A stretch of DNA of 64,000 bases from Solimonas soli DSM 21787 (GCF_000474945.1 NZ_KI440837.1:62001-126000); one strand, 5' to 3'. Positions 20,974 to 30,453 are shown, numbered from the stretch's first letter. Program-made: numbers and translations. Notes: generated from the sequence alone by a model not told the origin.

Positions 20974-22461
20974 TCATGGATTGACGATGCCGCGCAGTGC
21001 ATTGATCAGATCGCCCGGCAGCAGGCCGCGCTCGCCGCTCGCGGCCGCCGAGTCGCCGGCCAGGGCATGAACGAGCACGCCGTGCTGCGCCGCCGCCGCG
21101 CCGTCCAGACCCTGCGCGCGAAGCGCGGCGACGATGCCGGTGAGCGCATCGCCCATGCCGCCGACCGCCATGCCCGGATTGCCGAAGGGGCAGAGCTGGG
21201 GCGGCGCGCCGCTGACCAGCGTGCCGGCGCCCTTGAGCACGATGCTCGCCGCGTAGCGCTGCTCCAGCGCGCGCAGCGCCGCGAGACGGTCGGCCTGCAC
21301 GTCGGCCGCGCGGCAGCCGAGCAGGCGCGCGGCCTCGCCGGGATGCGGGGTAAGCACCGCATCCGCAACGGGCAGCGGTTCGAGCGCCAGGAGATTGAGC
21401 GCGTCGGCGTCGAGCACCAGCGGCTTGCCGGCGTCGAGCGCGACCGACCACAGCGCCCGCGCCCAGTCGTCGGTGCCGAGGCCCGGGCCGAGCGCGATGA
21501 CATCGGCGCGGCGCAGCAGCGCGCGCGCGGCGGCGAGGTCGTCGCCGGCATGGCACATCAGCTCCGGTTGCGCGGCCGTCAGTGCGGCGGTGTGCTCGCT
21601 GCACGTCAGCAGGCTGACCAGGCCGGCACCGGCCCGCAGCGCGGCGCGCCCGGCGAGCAGCGCTGCGCCGGCCATGCCGCGATTGCCGCCGATGACGGCG
21701 ACGTGCCCGTGGTCGCCCTTGTGCGCGGTACGCGAACGCCGCGGCAGGACGGCGGCGAGCTGCGCGCGCGCCTGCAACGAGGCCAGCGGCATCAGGCCGG
21801 CACCGATCTCCGCGGGAACGTCGAGATCGGCGAAGCAGACCTCGCCGGCACGCTGCGGGCCTTCGCCGGTGTACAGGCCGAGCTTGCGGCCGATGAAAGT
21901 CACGGTGAGATCGGCCTGCACGCAGGCCGCGTCGAAGACGGCGCCGCTGCTCGCGTCGAGACCGGACGGGATGTCGGCGGCGACGACCTTGGTGCCGGTG
22001 TTGCGCAGCGCGTTGATCGCTGCCACGACGGCCTGCGCCCGCGCGTCCAGGCGGCGCTTCAGGCCGGTGCCGAACAGGGCATCGACCAGCACCGCGCACG
22101 GCGGCAAGGCGCCCTCGAACGGCAGCGGCGCCGCGGCGCCCGCCGTCGCGCCCCAGGCCTCGCAGGCGCGATGCGCATCGCCGGTGCCTTCCGGCGCGCC
22201 ATACGGCGCGACGATCCATACCGACCAGCCCGCGGCGCGCGCGAGGCGCGCGATCTCATAACCGTCACCGCCGTTGTTGCCGCGGCCGCAAACCACGCCG
22301 AGCGCGTCGGCTGCGGGCCAGCGCGCGCGGATCTGCTCCCAGCAGGCGCGCGCCGCACGCTGCATCAGCGCATAGCCCGCCATGCCGCGATCCTCGATCG
22401 CGCGGCGATCGAGTTCGCGTACCTGTTCGGCGCCGTAAAGCGGCAGTGCGGAGGTTGCCAT
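20974..22461 (-). CDS. nnr: Bifunctional NAD(P)H-hydrate repair enzyme (epimerase + ADP-dependent dehydratase)
   Basis: This enzyme repairs hydrated NADH/NADPH. Residues 1 to about 215 are the YjeF N-terminal epimerase domain (VVCGRGNNGGDGYEIARLA near 58-76; AADIPSGLDASSG). About 230-495 are the carbohydrate-kinase-like dehydratase with KGDHGHVAVIGGNRGMAGAA, GPGLGTDDWA, LDADALNLL and the nucleotide motif NPGMAVGGMGDALTG. The fused form is usual in bacteria (E. coli 515). I use the ATG at 22459-22461; an in-frame GTG two codons earlier is possible. A TATACT at 22468-22473 would place transcription start almost on the ATG. Confidence 0.95.
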   Translation of the reverse strand: MATSALPLYGAEQVRELDRRAIEDRGMAGYALMQRAARACWEQIRARWPAADALGVVCGRGNNGGDGYEIARLARAAGWSVWIVAPYGAPEGTGDAHRACEAWGATAGAAAPLPFEGALPPCAVLVDALFGTGLKRRLDARAQAVVAAINALRNTGTKVVAADIPSGLDASSGAVFDAACVQADLTVTFIGRKLGLYTGEGPQRAGEVCFADLDVPAEIGAGLMPLASLQARAQLAAVLPRRSRTAHKGDHGHVAVIGGNRGMAGAALLAGRAALRAGAGLVSLLTCSEHTAALTAAQPELMCHAGDDLAAARALLRRADVIALGPGLGTDDWARALWSVALDAGKPLVLDADALNLLALEPLPVADAVLTPHPGEAARLLGCRAADVQADRLAALRALEQRYAASIVLKGAGTLVSGAPPQLCPFGNPGMAVGGMGDALTGIVAALRAQGLDGAAAAQHGVLVHALAGDSAAASGERGLLPGDLINALRGIVNP

Positions 22462-22543
22462 GCTCACAGTATAAAAGCGCGGCCCCGCCGCACCGCATGC
22501 GGATGATCCTTACAATGGCGCCCTTGCTTCCGATGCCGCAGCC

Positions 22544-23644
22544 GTGTCCGCGATCCGTCTCGATCCCCAGCAGCTCGCCGCCGCCATCCCGGCCTGGGCA
22601 CGCGACTACGGCTTCGCCGGCGCCGGCGTCGCGCATCTCGAACTCGCCGAGGACATGGCGCACCTGCGCCGCTGGCTGGCCGAGGGCTTCCACGGCGGCA
22701 TGCAATGGATGGAACGCGATCTGCCCCTGCGCGACCACCCTGCCCGTCTGCGGCCCGGCACGCTCAGCGTGATTTCGGCGCGCATGGACTACTACGGCGA
22801 TGTCGCCGCCGCCGACGTGCTGGCCGACGGCAACATGGCCTACATCTCGCGCTACGCGCTCGGCCGCGACTATCACCGGCTGATGCGCGCGCGCCTGCTC
22901 AAGCTTGCGCAGCGCATCGAGCAGGTCGTCGGCCCGCATGGCCATCGCGTGCTCACCGACAGCGCGCCGGCGCTGGAGAAAGCCTACGCGCGCAACGCCG
23001 GCCTCGGCTGGATCGGCAAGAACACCCTGCTGCTGCGCCGCGACGCCGGCTCCTGGTTCTTCCTCGGCGAGATCTATACCGACCTCCTGCTGCCGCCCGC
23101 CGCGTCGTCGCCGCCGGCCAATCTTTGCGGCAGCTGCTCCGCCTGCATCGACATCTGTCCGACGCGCGCCATCGTCGCGCCCTACCGACTCGACGCGCGC
23201 CGCTGCATTTCCTACCTGACCATCGAGCACCACGGCAGCATTCCCGTCGAGCTGCGGCCGCTGATCGGCAACCGCATCTTCGGCTGCGACGACTGCCAGC
23301 TCATCTGTCCGTGGAATCGCTACGCGAAGCGCAGCGCCGAAGCCGACTTCGCGCCGCGTCACGGGCTCGACGCGCCGCAGCTCGTCGAGCTGTTCGCCTG
23401 GGACGAAGCCGAATGGCTGCGCCGCAGCGAAGGCATGGCCCTGCGCCGCGCCGGCTATGCGCGCTGGCTGCGCAATCTCGCCATCGCGCTCGGCAATGCG
23501 CCGCATTCGCCGGCGGTGATCGACGCCCTGCGCCGGCGCCGCGACGACGCCGAGGAACAGGTGCGCGAACACGTCGCCTGGGCGCTCGCGCAACAGCAAG
23601 CGCGGGCCGCAGCGCCCGCCGACCCGCGCGCCGCGGCCGGCTGA
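22544..23644 (+). CDS. queG: Epoxyqueuosine reductase
   Basis: QueG reduces epoxyqueuosine to queuosine in the tRNA wobble position using cobalamin and two 4Fe-4S clusters. The 366-residue protein has the two ferredoxin-type cysteine sets, CGSCSACIDICPTRAI (near 195-210) and CDDCQLICPWN (near 247-257), plus KNTLLL and the DUF1730 N-terminal domain. Start is a GTG at 22544-22546. It is divergent from nnr-tsaE-amiC, a common arrangement. A TACAAT at 22511-22516 may be its -10; no good -35 is seen. A HEAT-like C-terminal segment follows the clusters. Confidence 0.95.
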   Translation: MSAIRLDPQQLAAAIPAWARDYGFAGAGVAHLELAEDMAHLRRWLAEGFHGGMQWMERDLPLRDHPARLRPGTLSVISARMDYYGDVAAADVLADGNMAYISRYALGRDYHRLMRARLLKLAQRIEQVVGPHGHRVLTDSAPALEKAYARNAGLGWIGKNTLLLRRDAGSWFFLGEIYTDLLLPPAASSPPANLCGSCSACIDICPTRAIVAPYRLDARRCISYLTIEHHGSIPVELRPLIGNRIFGCDDCQLICPWNRYAKRSAEADFAPRHGLDAPQLVELFAWDEAEWLRRSEGMALRRAGYARWLRNLAIALGNAPHSPAVIDALRRRRDDAEEQVREHVAWALAQQQARAAAPADPRAAAG

Positions 23645-23654
23645 GCGGCGATGC

Positions 23655-25295
<1,641 letters not shown>

Positions 25296-25327
25296 GGAGA
25301 ACACAAGACTAGCCGCTCCCGGCGCCG

Positions 25328-25356
25328 AAAAAAACCGCCGCCGCCGCGTTGCGGCG
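25328..25356 (-). terminator. Candidate terminator between the 2OG-Fe oxygenase gene and pgi
   Basis: On the minus strand CGCCGC-AAC-GCGGCG (25342-25356) is followed after 7 bases by seven T (25328-25334). The gap between stem and T-run makes it less certain. Confidence 0.45.
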
Positions 25357-25362
25357 CGGCGC

Positions 25363-25980
25363 TCAATACCAGTGATAGTTGAAGCTGATGCTGATGCGGT
25401 CCTCGTCGACGCGGCTCGCCGGCACCTCGTGGCGCAGCCAGCTCTCGAAGAGGATCACCTGCCCCGCCTTCGCCGGATAGACGATATGCGGCTGCTGTGC
25501 CGCCGCACCCGGCTTGCGCGGCGGCGCCGCCATCAGCTGCGCCAGGCGCGGGTCCTCGAACTTCAGACCGCTGCAGCCCTTCGGCGTCTGCACGTAATAG
25601 GTTCCACTGACCACGGCCTGCGGGTGCAGGTGGAAGCTGTGCGCGCAGCCGCGCGGCATGATGTTGATCCAGCAATCGGTCATCTGCAGGCGGCCGCCGC
25701 GGAGGTTCCACTGCAGGGCGCGGGCATAGCGCTTGACGTGGCCGTCGAGGCGCTCCTGCAGGGTCACGAAGGTCGACGAGAAGCCGTGCAGGCGATCGAG
25801 CGAACCGTAGCTCGTGTAGCCGAACGGATAGTTGGGCTGCGACCATTTGCGCCCGGCGGCATCGTGGTCGCGGATGCGGTAGCACTCGTCGCGCAGCTCG
25901 GCGTTGAAGGCGCGCAGGCCTTCGGCCTGCAGCCGCTCGCTGTAGATCAGCGTGGGAAACCAGGCCTGCACGCTCGCCAT
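25363..25980 (-). CDS. Putative 2OG-Fe(II) oxygenase (TIGR02466-like)
   Basis: A 205-residue protein resembling the putative 2OG-Fe(II) oxygenase family TIGR02466. It opens MASVQAWFPTLIYSERL, has NIMPRGCAHSFHLHPQAVVS followed by GTYYVQTPKG (a double-stranded beta-helix core), GLKFEDPR, and ends with LFESWLRHEVPA and RISISFNYHWY, where the distal iron-binding His and a 2-oxoglutarate-binding Arg are expected. The HxH in place of the textbook HxD is common in this family, so the exact iron ligands are unclear. Substrate unknown. It lies after panD but beyond a terminator, so it is probably not in the pan operon. Confidence 0.75.
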   Translation of the reverse strand: MASVQAWFPTLIYSERLQAEGLRAFNAELRDECYRIRDHDAAGRKWSQPNYPFGYTSYGSLDRLHGFSSTFVTLQERLDGHVKRYARALQWNLRGGRLQMTDCWINIMPRGCAHSFHLHPQAVVSGTYYVQTPKGCSGLKFEDPRLAQLMAAPPRKPGAAAQQPHIVYPAKAGQVILFESWLRHEVPASRVDEDRISISFNYHWY

Positions 25981-25999
25981 CACCGCTTCGCCCCCTACG

Positions 26000-26025
26000 A
26001 AAAAGGGGGCAGCAAGCTGCCCCCT
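26000..26025 (-). terminator. Intrinsic terminator after panD
   Basis: On the minus strand AGGGGGCAGC, two bases, GCTGCCCCCT, then TTTT: a 10-bp GC-rich stem followed by a U-run, about 22 bp past the panD stop. Confidence 0.8.
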
Positions 26026-26047
26026 CCTGAAAATGCCCCGTCCCGCG

Positions 26048-26437
26048 TCAGGACGACGCGGCGAGCTGGACCGGAATCGTATTCGCCGTGCGCACCACGC
26101 GGTTCTTCTCGTCGAGATAGACCAGGCGCGGCTGGTAGACGCGCGCGGCGGCGGCGTCCATGTCGGCATACGCGCAGATGATGACGCGGTCACCGACGCC
26201 GGCCTTGTGCGCCGCGGCACCGTTGACCGAGATGATGCCCGAGCCCGGCTCGGCCTTGATGGCGTAGGTCGTGAAGCGCTCGCCATTGGTGATGTTGTAG
26301 ATCTGGATCTGCTCGAATTCGAGGATGCCGGCGAGTTCGAGCAGCTTCGAGTCGATGGCGCAGGAGCCGTCGTAATCCAGCTCAGCGTGGGTCACACAAG
26401 CACGATGCAGCTTGCATTTCAGCATGTGCAATTGCAT
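26048..26437 (-). CDS. panD: Aspartate 1-decarboxylase
   Basis: PanD makes beta-alanine from L-aspartate for pantothenate, using a pyruvoyl group formed by self-cleavage. The 129-residue protein starts [20 protein letters not shown], and the cleavage site is Gly24-Ser25 in DYDGSCAID, exactly where E. coli PanD is cut. Catalytic Thr57 and Tyr58 correspond to the [12 protein letters not shown] segment, and [20 protein letters not shown] completes the family core. The start has GAGG 7 bases upstream. It has its own promoter and a structured leader with two hairpin copies (see below), although panC is directly upstream. Confidence 0.96.
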   Translation of the reverse strand: MQLHMLKCKLHRACVTHAELDYDGSCAIDSKLLELAGILEFEQIQIYNITNGERFTTYAIKAEPGSGIISVNGAAAHKAGVGDRVIICAYADMDAAAARVYQPRLVYLDEKNRVVRTANTIPVQLAASS

Positions 26438-26460
26438 GGAGGGCCTCTTTGGAGATGGTG

Positions 26461-26498
26461 AACCGCCGGCGGCCCAAAAAGACATACGCGCGACGATT
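26461..26498 (-). ncRNA. Cis-regulatory hairpin, proximal copy, panD leader
   Basis: In the mRNA: stem AATCGTCG, bulged C, GCG; 15-nt loop TATGTCTTTTTGGGC; then CGC and CGGCGGTT. That is 3 bp, one bulged base, then 8 bp (two G-U pairs). It ends 23 nt before the panD ATG, next to the ribosome-binding site. The same loop and bulged stem occur upstream of panB (28448-28483). Confidence 0.75.
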
Positions 26499-26515
26499 GC
26501 AAGTATTAACAAAGG

Positions 26516-26542
26516 CGGGCGGCCCACTAAGACATACGCCCG
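26516..26542 (-). ncRNA. Cis-regulatory hairpin, distal copy, panD leader
   Basis: In the mRNA: CGGGCG, 15-nt loop TATGTCTTAGTGGGC, CGCCCG (6-bp stem, no bulge). It lies 17 nt upstream of the proximal copy. The loop is nearly identical in all four copies of the element. Confidence 0.75.
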
Positions 26543-26548
26543 GCGCCC

Positions 26549-26562
26549 GTGACCCAGGTCAC
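26549..26562 (-). promoter_or_regulatory. Small hairpin at the start of the panD leader
   Basis: GTGACCTGGGTCAC forms a 5-bp stem with a CTGG loop close to the predicted transcription start. The panB leader also begins with a GC-rich hairpin. Confidence 0.4.
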
Positions 26563-26578
26563 AGAGCTGGAGGCCGCG

Positions 26579-26606
26579 ATTCTAGCCCATTTCGTTCTAT
26601 GGTCAA
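26579..26606 (-). promoter_or_regulatory. Promoter of panD
   Basis: TTGACC (26601-26606), a 16-bp spacer and TAGAAT (26579-26584) just after the panC stop. The same -35 and spacing are used for panB. The predicted leader is about 135 nt. Confidence 0.75.
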
Positions 26607-26615
26607 CTCGTTTGG

Positions 26616-27464
26616 CTATAGCTCGAGCAGGCCGATATTGTCGATCAGCCGCGTATTGCCGAGAAAAGCCGCCAACAGGATGCGAAAGTCCCGGTCTGCA
26701 GCGACGGGCTCGCTCAGGTCCGGACGCCGGACGGTCACATACTGCGGACGAAAGCCGGCCGCTTCCAGCGCGGCCGTCTCGCGCGCGCACAGCGCCGCGA
26801 AATCGCGCTCGCCGCGCCGCAGGGCGTCGGCGATGCGGCGCAGGCCGGCATACAGCTGCGCCGCCTGCGCACGCTCCTGCGGCTGCAGGTACTGGTTGCG
26901 CGACGACAGCGCGAGGCCGTCCGGCTCGCGCTCGGTCGGCACGCCGACGATCTCGATCGGCAGATGCAGATCCTCGACCATCTGCCGGATCACCAGCAGC
27001 TGCTGGTAATCCTTCTCGCCGAACAGCGCCACGTCCGGCGTGACCAGATTGAGCAGGATGTTGACGACCGTCGCCACGCCGTCGAAATGCCCGGGCCGGA
27101 AATGACCTTCGAGCACGTCGGCATAGCGCGGCACGCTGATGGTGGTGAAGCCGTCGCGGCCGCGCGGGTACATCTCGGCGACGCTCGGCGCGAACAGCAG
27201 GTCGCAGCCGGCCGACGCGAGATGTGCGGCGTCGGCGGCCAGGGTGCGCGGATAGCGGTCGAAATCCTCGTTCGGACCGAACTGCAGCGGATTGACGAAC
27301 ACGCTGGCGACGACGCGCTCGGCGCGCGCGCGTGCCGCTTCGACCAGCCGCAGATGCCCGCGGTGCAGATTGCCCATGGTCGGCGTCAGCGCGATGCGCG
27401 CGCCCTCGCGGCGCCAGGCGTCGAGCTGCGCGCGCAGCTCGGCGATGCTGTGGACGGTCTTCAT
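26616..27464 (-). CDS. panC: Pantothenate synthetase
   Basis: PanC joins pantoate and beta-alanine using ATP. The 282-residue protein (E. coli 283) carries [20 protein letters not shown] (the PMGxLHxGH nucleotide motif), [50 protein letters not shown] and the KMSKS-like [10 protein letters not shown]. The ATG at 27462-27464 starts [13 protein letters not shown]. It is 16 bp after panB and clearly in the same transcript. panD follows after a 178-bp gap with its own promoter. Confidence 0.97.
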   Translation of the reverse strand: MKTVHSIAELRAQLDAWRREGARIALTPTMGNLHRGHLRLVEAARARAERVVASVFVNPLQFGPNEDFDRYPRTLAADAAHLASAGCDLLFAPSVAEMYPRGRDGFTTISVPRYADVLEGHFRPGHFDGVATVVNILLNLVTPDVALFGEKDYQQLLVIRQMVEDLHLPIEIVGVPTEREPDGLALSSRNQYLQPQERAQAAQLYAGLRRIADALRRGERDFAALCARETAALEAAGFRPQYVTVRRPDLSEPVAADRDFRILLAAFLGNTRLIDNIGLLEL

Positions 27465-27480
27465 CGCGCCGGCATGCGCC

Positions 27481-28377
27481 TCACTTCTTGCGCCGCGCGG
27501 CGACCTTCGCCGTCGGCAGCTTCATGGCCTTGGGTTCCGGCGACTGCAGCGTCAGCGGCAGATCGAAGCTGTGCTCGGCGTCCGGATAGGCGCCGGACTT
27601 GACCTCGGCCACATACGCGCGAATCGCCGCTTCGATGCTCGCCGCGCCGTCCATGTAGTTCTTGACGAAACGCGGCTTGCGGCCGAGCGTGACCAGCGGC
27701 GAGATGTCGAGGATGTCCTGCAGCACGAGAATCTGCCCGTCGGTCGACGGCCCGGCACCGATGCCGATCACCGGCACCGGCGAAATCTCGGTGATGCGCC
27801 GTCCGAGTTCGGAGGGGATGCATTCCAGCACCAGCAGATCGGCGCCGGCTTCGGCGAGCACCTTGGCGTCATGCAGCATCGCCTCGGCCGCCGCGTCCTC
27901 GCGGCCCTGCACCTTGAAGTTGCCCATCTTGTGCACGAACTGCGGCTGCAGGCCGAGATGCGCGCAGACCGGCACGCCGCGCACCGCCAGATACTCGACG
28001 ATGCTGGCCTGCTCGCGGCCGCCTTCAAGCTTGACCATCTTGGCGCCGCCTTCCTGCATCAGGCGCTGCGAGGCGTCGAGCGCGCGCTCCAGCGTCGCGT
28101 AGGAAAGAAACGGCAGGTCGGCGACGAGGAAGGCGCGCTTGAGCTGCGGCGCCACGCACTTGCTGTGGTAGACGACCTGATCGACCGTGACCGGCGTCGT
28201 GGTGTTGCCGCCCTGCATGACCATGCCGAGCGAATCGCCGACGAGGATGACGTCGACACCGGCGCGATCCTCGACCAGCGCGAAGCTGGCGTCGTAACAG
28301 GTCAGGCTGGCGATCTTCTCGCCGGCCACACGCATGCGGCGCAGCTCGGCGACGTTGATCGGCTTTACAGTTTCCAT
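27481..28377 (-). CDS. panB: 3-methyl-2-oxobutanoate hydroxymethyltransferase
   Basis: PanB adds a hydroxymethyl group from 5,10-methylene-tetrahydrofolate to 2-oxoisovalerate, the first committed step to pantothenate. The 298-residue protein has [31 protein letters not shown] (metal-binding Asp), the [13 protein letters not shown] segment, MVKLEGG, and [18 protein letters not shown] near 205-222. The start [19 protein letters not shown] is an ATG at 28375-28377 preceded by GGGGAG. It uses 2-oxoisovalerate from the ilv genes and a folate cofactor; folK is the next gene upstream. The 219-bp leader holds a promoter and a tandem hairpin pair. Confidence 0.97.
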   Translation of the reverse strand: METVKPINVAELRRMRVAGEKIASLTCYDASFALVEDRAGVDVILVGDSLGMVMQGGNTTTPVTVDQVVYHSKCVAPQLKRAFLVADLPFLSYATLERALDASQRLMQEGGAKMVKLEGGREQASIVEYLAVRGVPVCAHLGLQPQFVHKMGNFKVQGREDAAAEAMLHDAKVLAEAGADLLVLECIPSELGRRITEISPVPVIGIGAGPSTDGQILVLQDILDISPLVTLGRKPRFVKNYMDGAASIEAAIRAYVAEVKSGAYPDAEHSFDLPLTLQSPEPKAMKLPTAKVAARRKK

Positions 28378-28447
28378 ATCAGGGCTCCCCGAAAACGCCC
28401 GTTGCGCCGACACGCTCAGTGAACGGAAGCGGACGCTTTCGATGGAG

Positions 28448-28483
28448 AACGCCGGCGGCCCACCAAGACATACGCACGGCATT
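28448..28483 (-). ncRNA. Cis-regulatory hairpin, proximal copy, panB leader
   Basis: In the mRNA: AATGCCG, bulged T(U), GCG; 15-nt loop TATGTCTTGGTGGGC; CGC, CGGCGTT. That is 3 bp, one bulged base, then 7 bp. It shares loop length, bulge position and stem logic with the panD proximal copy, while several stem bases differ with pairing kept. Confidence 0.75.
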
Positions 28484-28498
28484 CAGAGGCGATGGTGG

Positions 28499-28525
28499 CG
28501 GGCGGCCCACAAAGGCAGACACCCG
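28499..28525 (-). ncRNA. Cis-regulatory hairpin, distal copy, panB leader
   Basis: In the mRNA: CGGGTG, 15-nt loop TCTGCCTTTGTGGGC, CGCCCG (6 bp with one U-G pair, no bulge). It is the panB counterpart of the panD distal copy; two pyrimidine/purine loop positions differ. It lies 15 nt upstream of the proximal copy. Confidence 0.7.
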
Positions 28526-28527
28526 TG

Positions 28528-28561
28528 GCGCCGCGGCCGGCCGGCCGGCGGAGCGCGGCGC
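28528..28561 (-). promoter_or_regulatory. GC-rich hairpin at the start of the panB leader
   Basis: GCGCCGCG and CGCGGCGC form an 8-bp stem around a (CCGG)n-type loop directly at the predicted 5' end of the panB transcript. Confidence 0.4.
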
Positions 28562-28589
28562 AGTGTAGCCAATCCGCCCGAGCGGTCAA
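28562..28589 (-). promoter_or_regulatory. Promoter of panB-panC
   Basis: TTGACC (28584-28589), a 16-bp spacer and TACACT (28562-28567), immediately after the folK stop. Same design as the panD promoter. Predicted leader about 178 nt. Confidence 0.75.
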
Positions 28590-28596
28590 CCCGGGA

Positions 28597-29073
28597 TCAT
28601 TCCCAGGGCGCAAGGCCTTCGGCACCGAGCGCCGCCGCCGCGTCGGCGATGCGGCCGACGCCGGGCACGACGAGATCCGGCGCGATTTCCGCCCACGGCC
28701 ACAGCACGAAGCTGCGCGCGGCGATACCTGGATGCGGCAGGCGCAGGCCCGGCGTATCGAGCGTGACGCCGTCGACATGCAGCAGATCGAGATCGAGCGT
28801 GCGCGGCCCCCACTTCACGCTGCGGATGCGCCCGGTCTTGCGCTCGATCGCCAGCAGCGCCTCCATCAGCGCCGCCGGCGTCAGCGGCGTGCGCAGGATC
28901 GCCACGGCGTTGCAGAAGTCGGGCTGGCCGGCCGGCCCCATCGGCGCACTGCGGTAGAGCCGCGAGCGCGCTTCGATGTCACCGAGCGCGGCGAGCGCGG
29001 CGACGGCCCAGCGCAGGCGCGCCGCGGGATCGCCGAGATTGGCGCCGAGCCCGATATGCGCCCGTGCGCTCAC
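28597..29073 (-). CDS. folK: 2-amino-4-hydroxy-6-hydroxymethyldihydropteridine pyrophosphokinase
   Basis: FolK transfers pyrophosphate from ATP to the pterin in folate synthesis. The 158-residue protein matches the family length (E. coli 159) and has AHIGLGANLGDP (6-17), LYRSAPMGPAGQPDFCNAV (about 39-57) and the signature WGPRTLDLDLLHVDG near 88-102, containing the two Mg-binding aspartates, then LPHPGIAARSFVLWPWAEI. The GTG start (29071-29073) overlaps the pcnB stop in GTGA. panB, whose enzyme uses a folate cofactor, is next downstream. Confidence 0.96.
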   Translation of the reverse strand: MSARAHIGLGANLGDPAARLRWAVAALAALGDIEARSRLYRSAPMGPAGQPDFCNAVAILRTPLTPAALMEALLAIERKTGRIRSVKWGPRTLDLDLLHVDGVTLDTPGLRLPHPGIAARSFVLWPWAEIAPDLVVPGVGRIADAAAALGAEGLAPWE

Positions 29074-30416
29074 TCGCCAGCGGTCGGCTGCTCGGACGGG
29101 CGACGGCGGTTACGGCCGCCGCGCCGGCGGCGACGCTTGCGCGGCGCGCCTTCGCCGTCGGCATTGCTTTCGGTCGCGGTGACCGGCGGCAGACCGCTGC
29201 CGGTCTGCGCCTGCGTCCACCAGTCGGCGAGCTCCTGCGGCGCCTCGCCGGAGGCGGCGCGCAGCAGGAGGAAGTCGTAGGCGGCGCGAAAGCGCGGATG
29301 CGTCAACAGGCGCTGCGCGCGTCCGCCGCGGCGCATGTCGAAGCGCGGCTGCAGCGCCCAGATCTCGCGCATCGGCACCGAGAAACGCTTGGGAATGACG
29401 ATGTGCTGCTGCGCCTTGGCCAGCACTTCCTCGGATGCTTCGGCGATCGCCACGTTCACCTGCGCGCTGTCGCCCTTGCAGAGCTGCTGCGTACGCGCCT
29501 GCACCGCCGGCCACAGCAGCGCGGCGTAGAGGAAAGCCGGACTGACGGTCTGCTCGGCGACGATGCGCTCGGCGGTATTGGCCAGCGCGCGCTCGACGAA
29601 ATCGCGCGACTGCGGCTTGGCCATCGCCATGTCGGTATGCGGCAACAGGTGCGCCAGCAGGCCGTACTCGCGCAAGCCCTGCAGATTGGCCACGCCATCG
29701 CGGCACTGCAGCAGCTTGACCACCTCGTCGAACAGACGCGCCGGCGGAATCTCGCGCAGCAGCGGCGCCAGCTTGCGGATCGGCGCCGCCGTACTCTTCT
29801 CGATGTGGAACTTCAGCTTGTTGGCGATGCGCACCGCGCGCAGCATGCGCACCGGATCCTCGCGGTAGCGCAGCTCTGGATCGCCGATCAGGCGGATGAC
29901 GCCGGCCTTGATGTCGTCGAGGCCGCCGGCGAAGTCGACGATCGAGAAGTCGCGGATGTCGTAGTACAGCGCGTTGACGGTAAAGTCGCGGCGGAACGCG
30001 TCGGTCTCCAGCGTGCCGTACTCGTTGTCGGCAAGGATGCGGCCGGTCTCGTCACGCTCGTGGCTGTCGGTGATCGGGCCGCGAAAGGTGGTGACCTCGG
30101 AGATCTCGTCGCCGAAGCGCACGTGCGCGATGACGAAGCGCCGGCCGACGAGACGGCAGGAGCGGAAGATCTGCCGCACTTCCTCGGGCCGCGCGTTGGT
30201 GGCGATGTCGAAGTCCTTGGGCTCCATGCCCGCCAGCAGGTCGCGCACACCGCCGCCGACCACGTATGCCTCGAAGCCGGCGTCCTTCAGCCCATAGAGG
30301 ACCTTCAGCGTGCCGGATGGAAGCTGCGAGCGGGAGATCGGGTGTTCCGCGCGCGGCACCCGTTTCGGAGCGGGAATCTTCTTGTTGCGCGGAAACAAAG
30401 TCTTGAGCCAATTCAT
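29070..30416 (-). CDS. pcnB: Poly(A) polymerase I
   Basis: PcnB adds poly(A) tails to RNA 3' ends, promoting decay. The 448-residue protein has the nucleotidyltransferase core YVVGGGVRDLLAGMEPKDFD (51-70) with catalytic Asp68 and Asp70, the RRFVIAHVRFGDEISEVTTF segment, RRDFTVNALYYDI, and the YREDPVRMLRAVRIANKL box. The tail is strongly basic (APRKRRRRRGGRNRRR), as in PcnB rather than tRNA CCA-transferase. The ATG at 30414-30416 begins MNWLKTLFPRNKK; earlier in-frame starts fall upstream of the promoter. pcnB-folK-panB-panC is a classic betaproteobacterial order. Confidence 0.94.
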   Translation of the reverse strand: MNWLKTLFPRNKKIPAPKRVPRAEHPISRSQLPSGTLKVLYGLKDAGFEAYVVGGGVRDLLAGMEPKDFDIATNARPEEVRQIFRSCRLVGRRFVIAHVRFGDEISEVTTFRGPITDSHERDETGRILADNEYGTLETDAFRRDFTVNALYYDIRDFSIVDFAGGLDDIKAGVIRLIGDPELRYREDPVRMLRAVRIANKLKFHIEKSTAAPIRKLAPLLREIPPARLFDEVVKLLQCRDGVANLQGLREYGLLAHLLPHTDMAMAKPQSRDFVERALANTAERIVAEQTVSPAFLYAALLWPAVQARTQQLCKGDSAQVNVAIAEASEEVLAKAQQHIVIPKRFSVPMREIWALQPRFDMRRGGRAQRLLTHPRFRAAYDFLLLRAASGEAPQELADWWTQAQTGSGLPPVTATESNADGEGAPRKRRRRRGGRNRRRPSEQPTAGE

Positions 30417-30425
30417 GCGGCGCGT

Positions 30426-30453
30426 ATGATACGCGGCCCCGGGTGCCGCACAA
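30426..30453 (-). promoter_or_regulatory. Candidate promoter for pcnB-folK
   Basis: TTGTGC (30448-30453), a 16-bp spacer and TATCAT (30426-30431), just before the pcnB start; the leader would be only a few bases long. Confidence 0.5.

Noticed and set aside
22459-22473. Leaderless nnr transcript from TATACT
   Set aside because: No -35 at 16-18 bp in a reasonable form; only the -10 is convincing, so it is not listed as a promoter.
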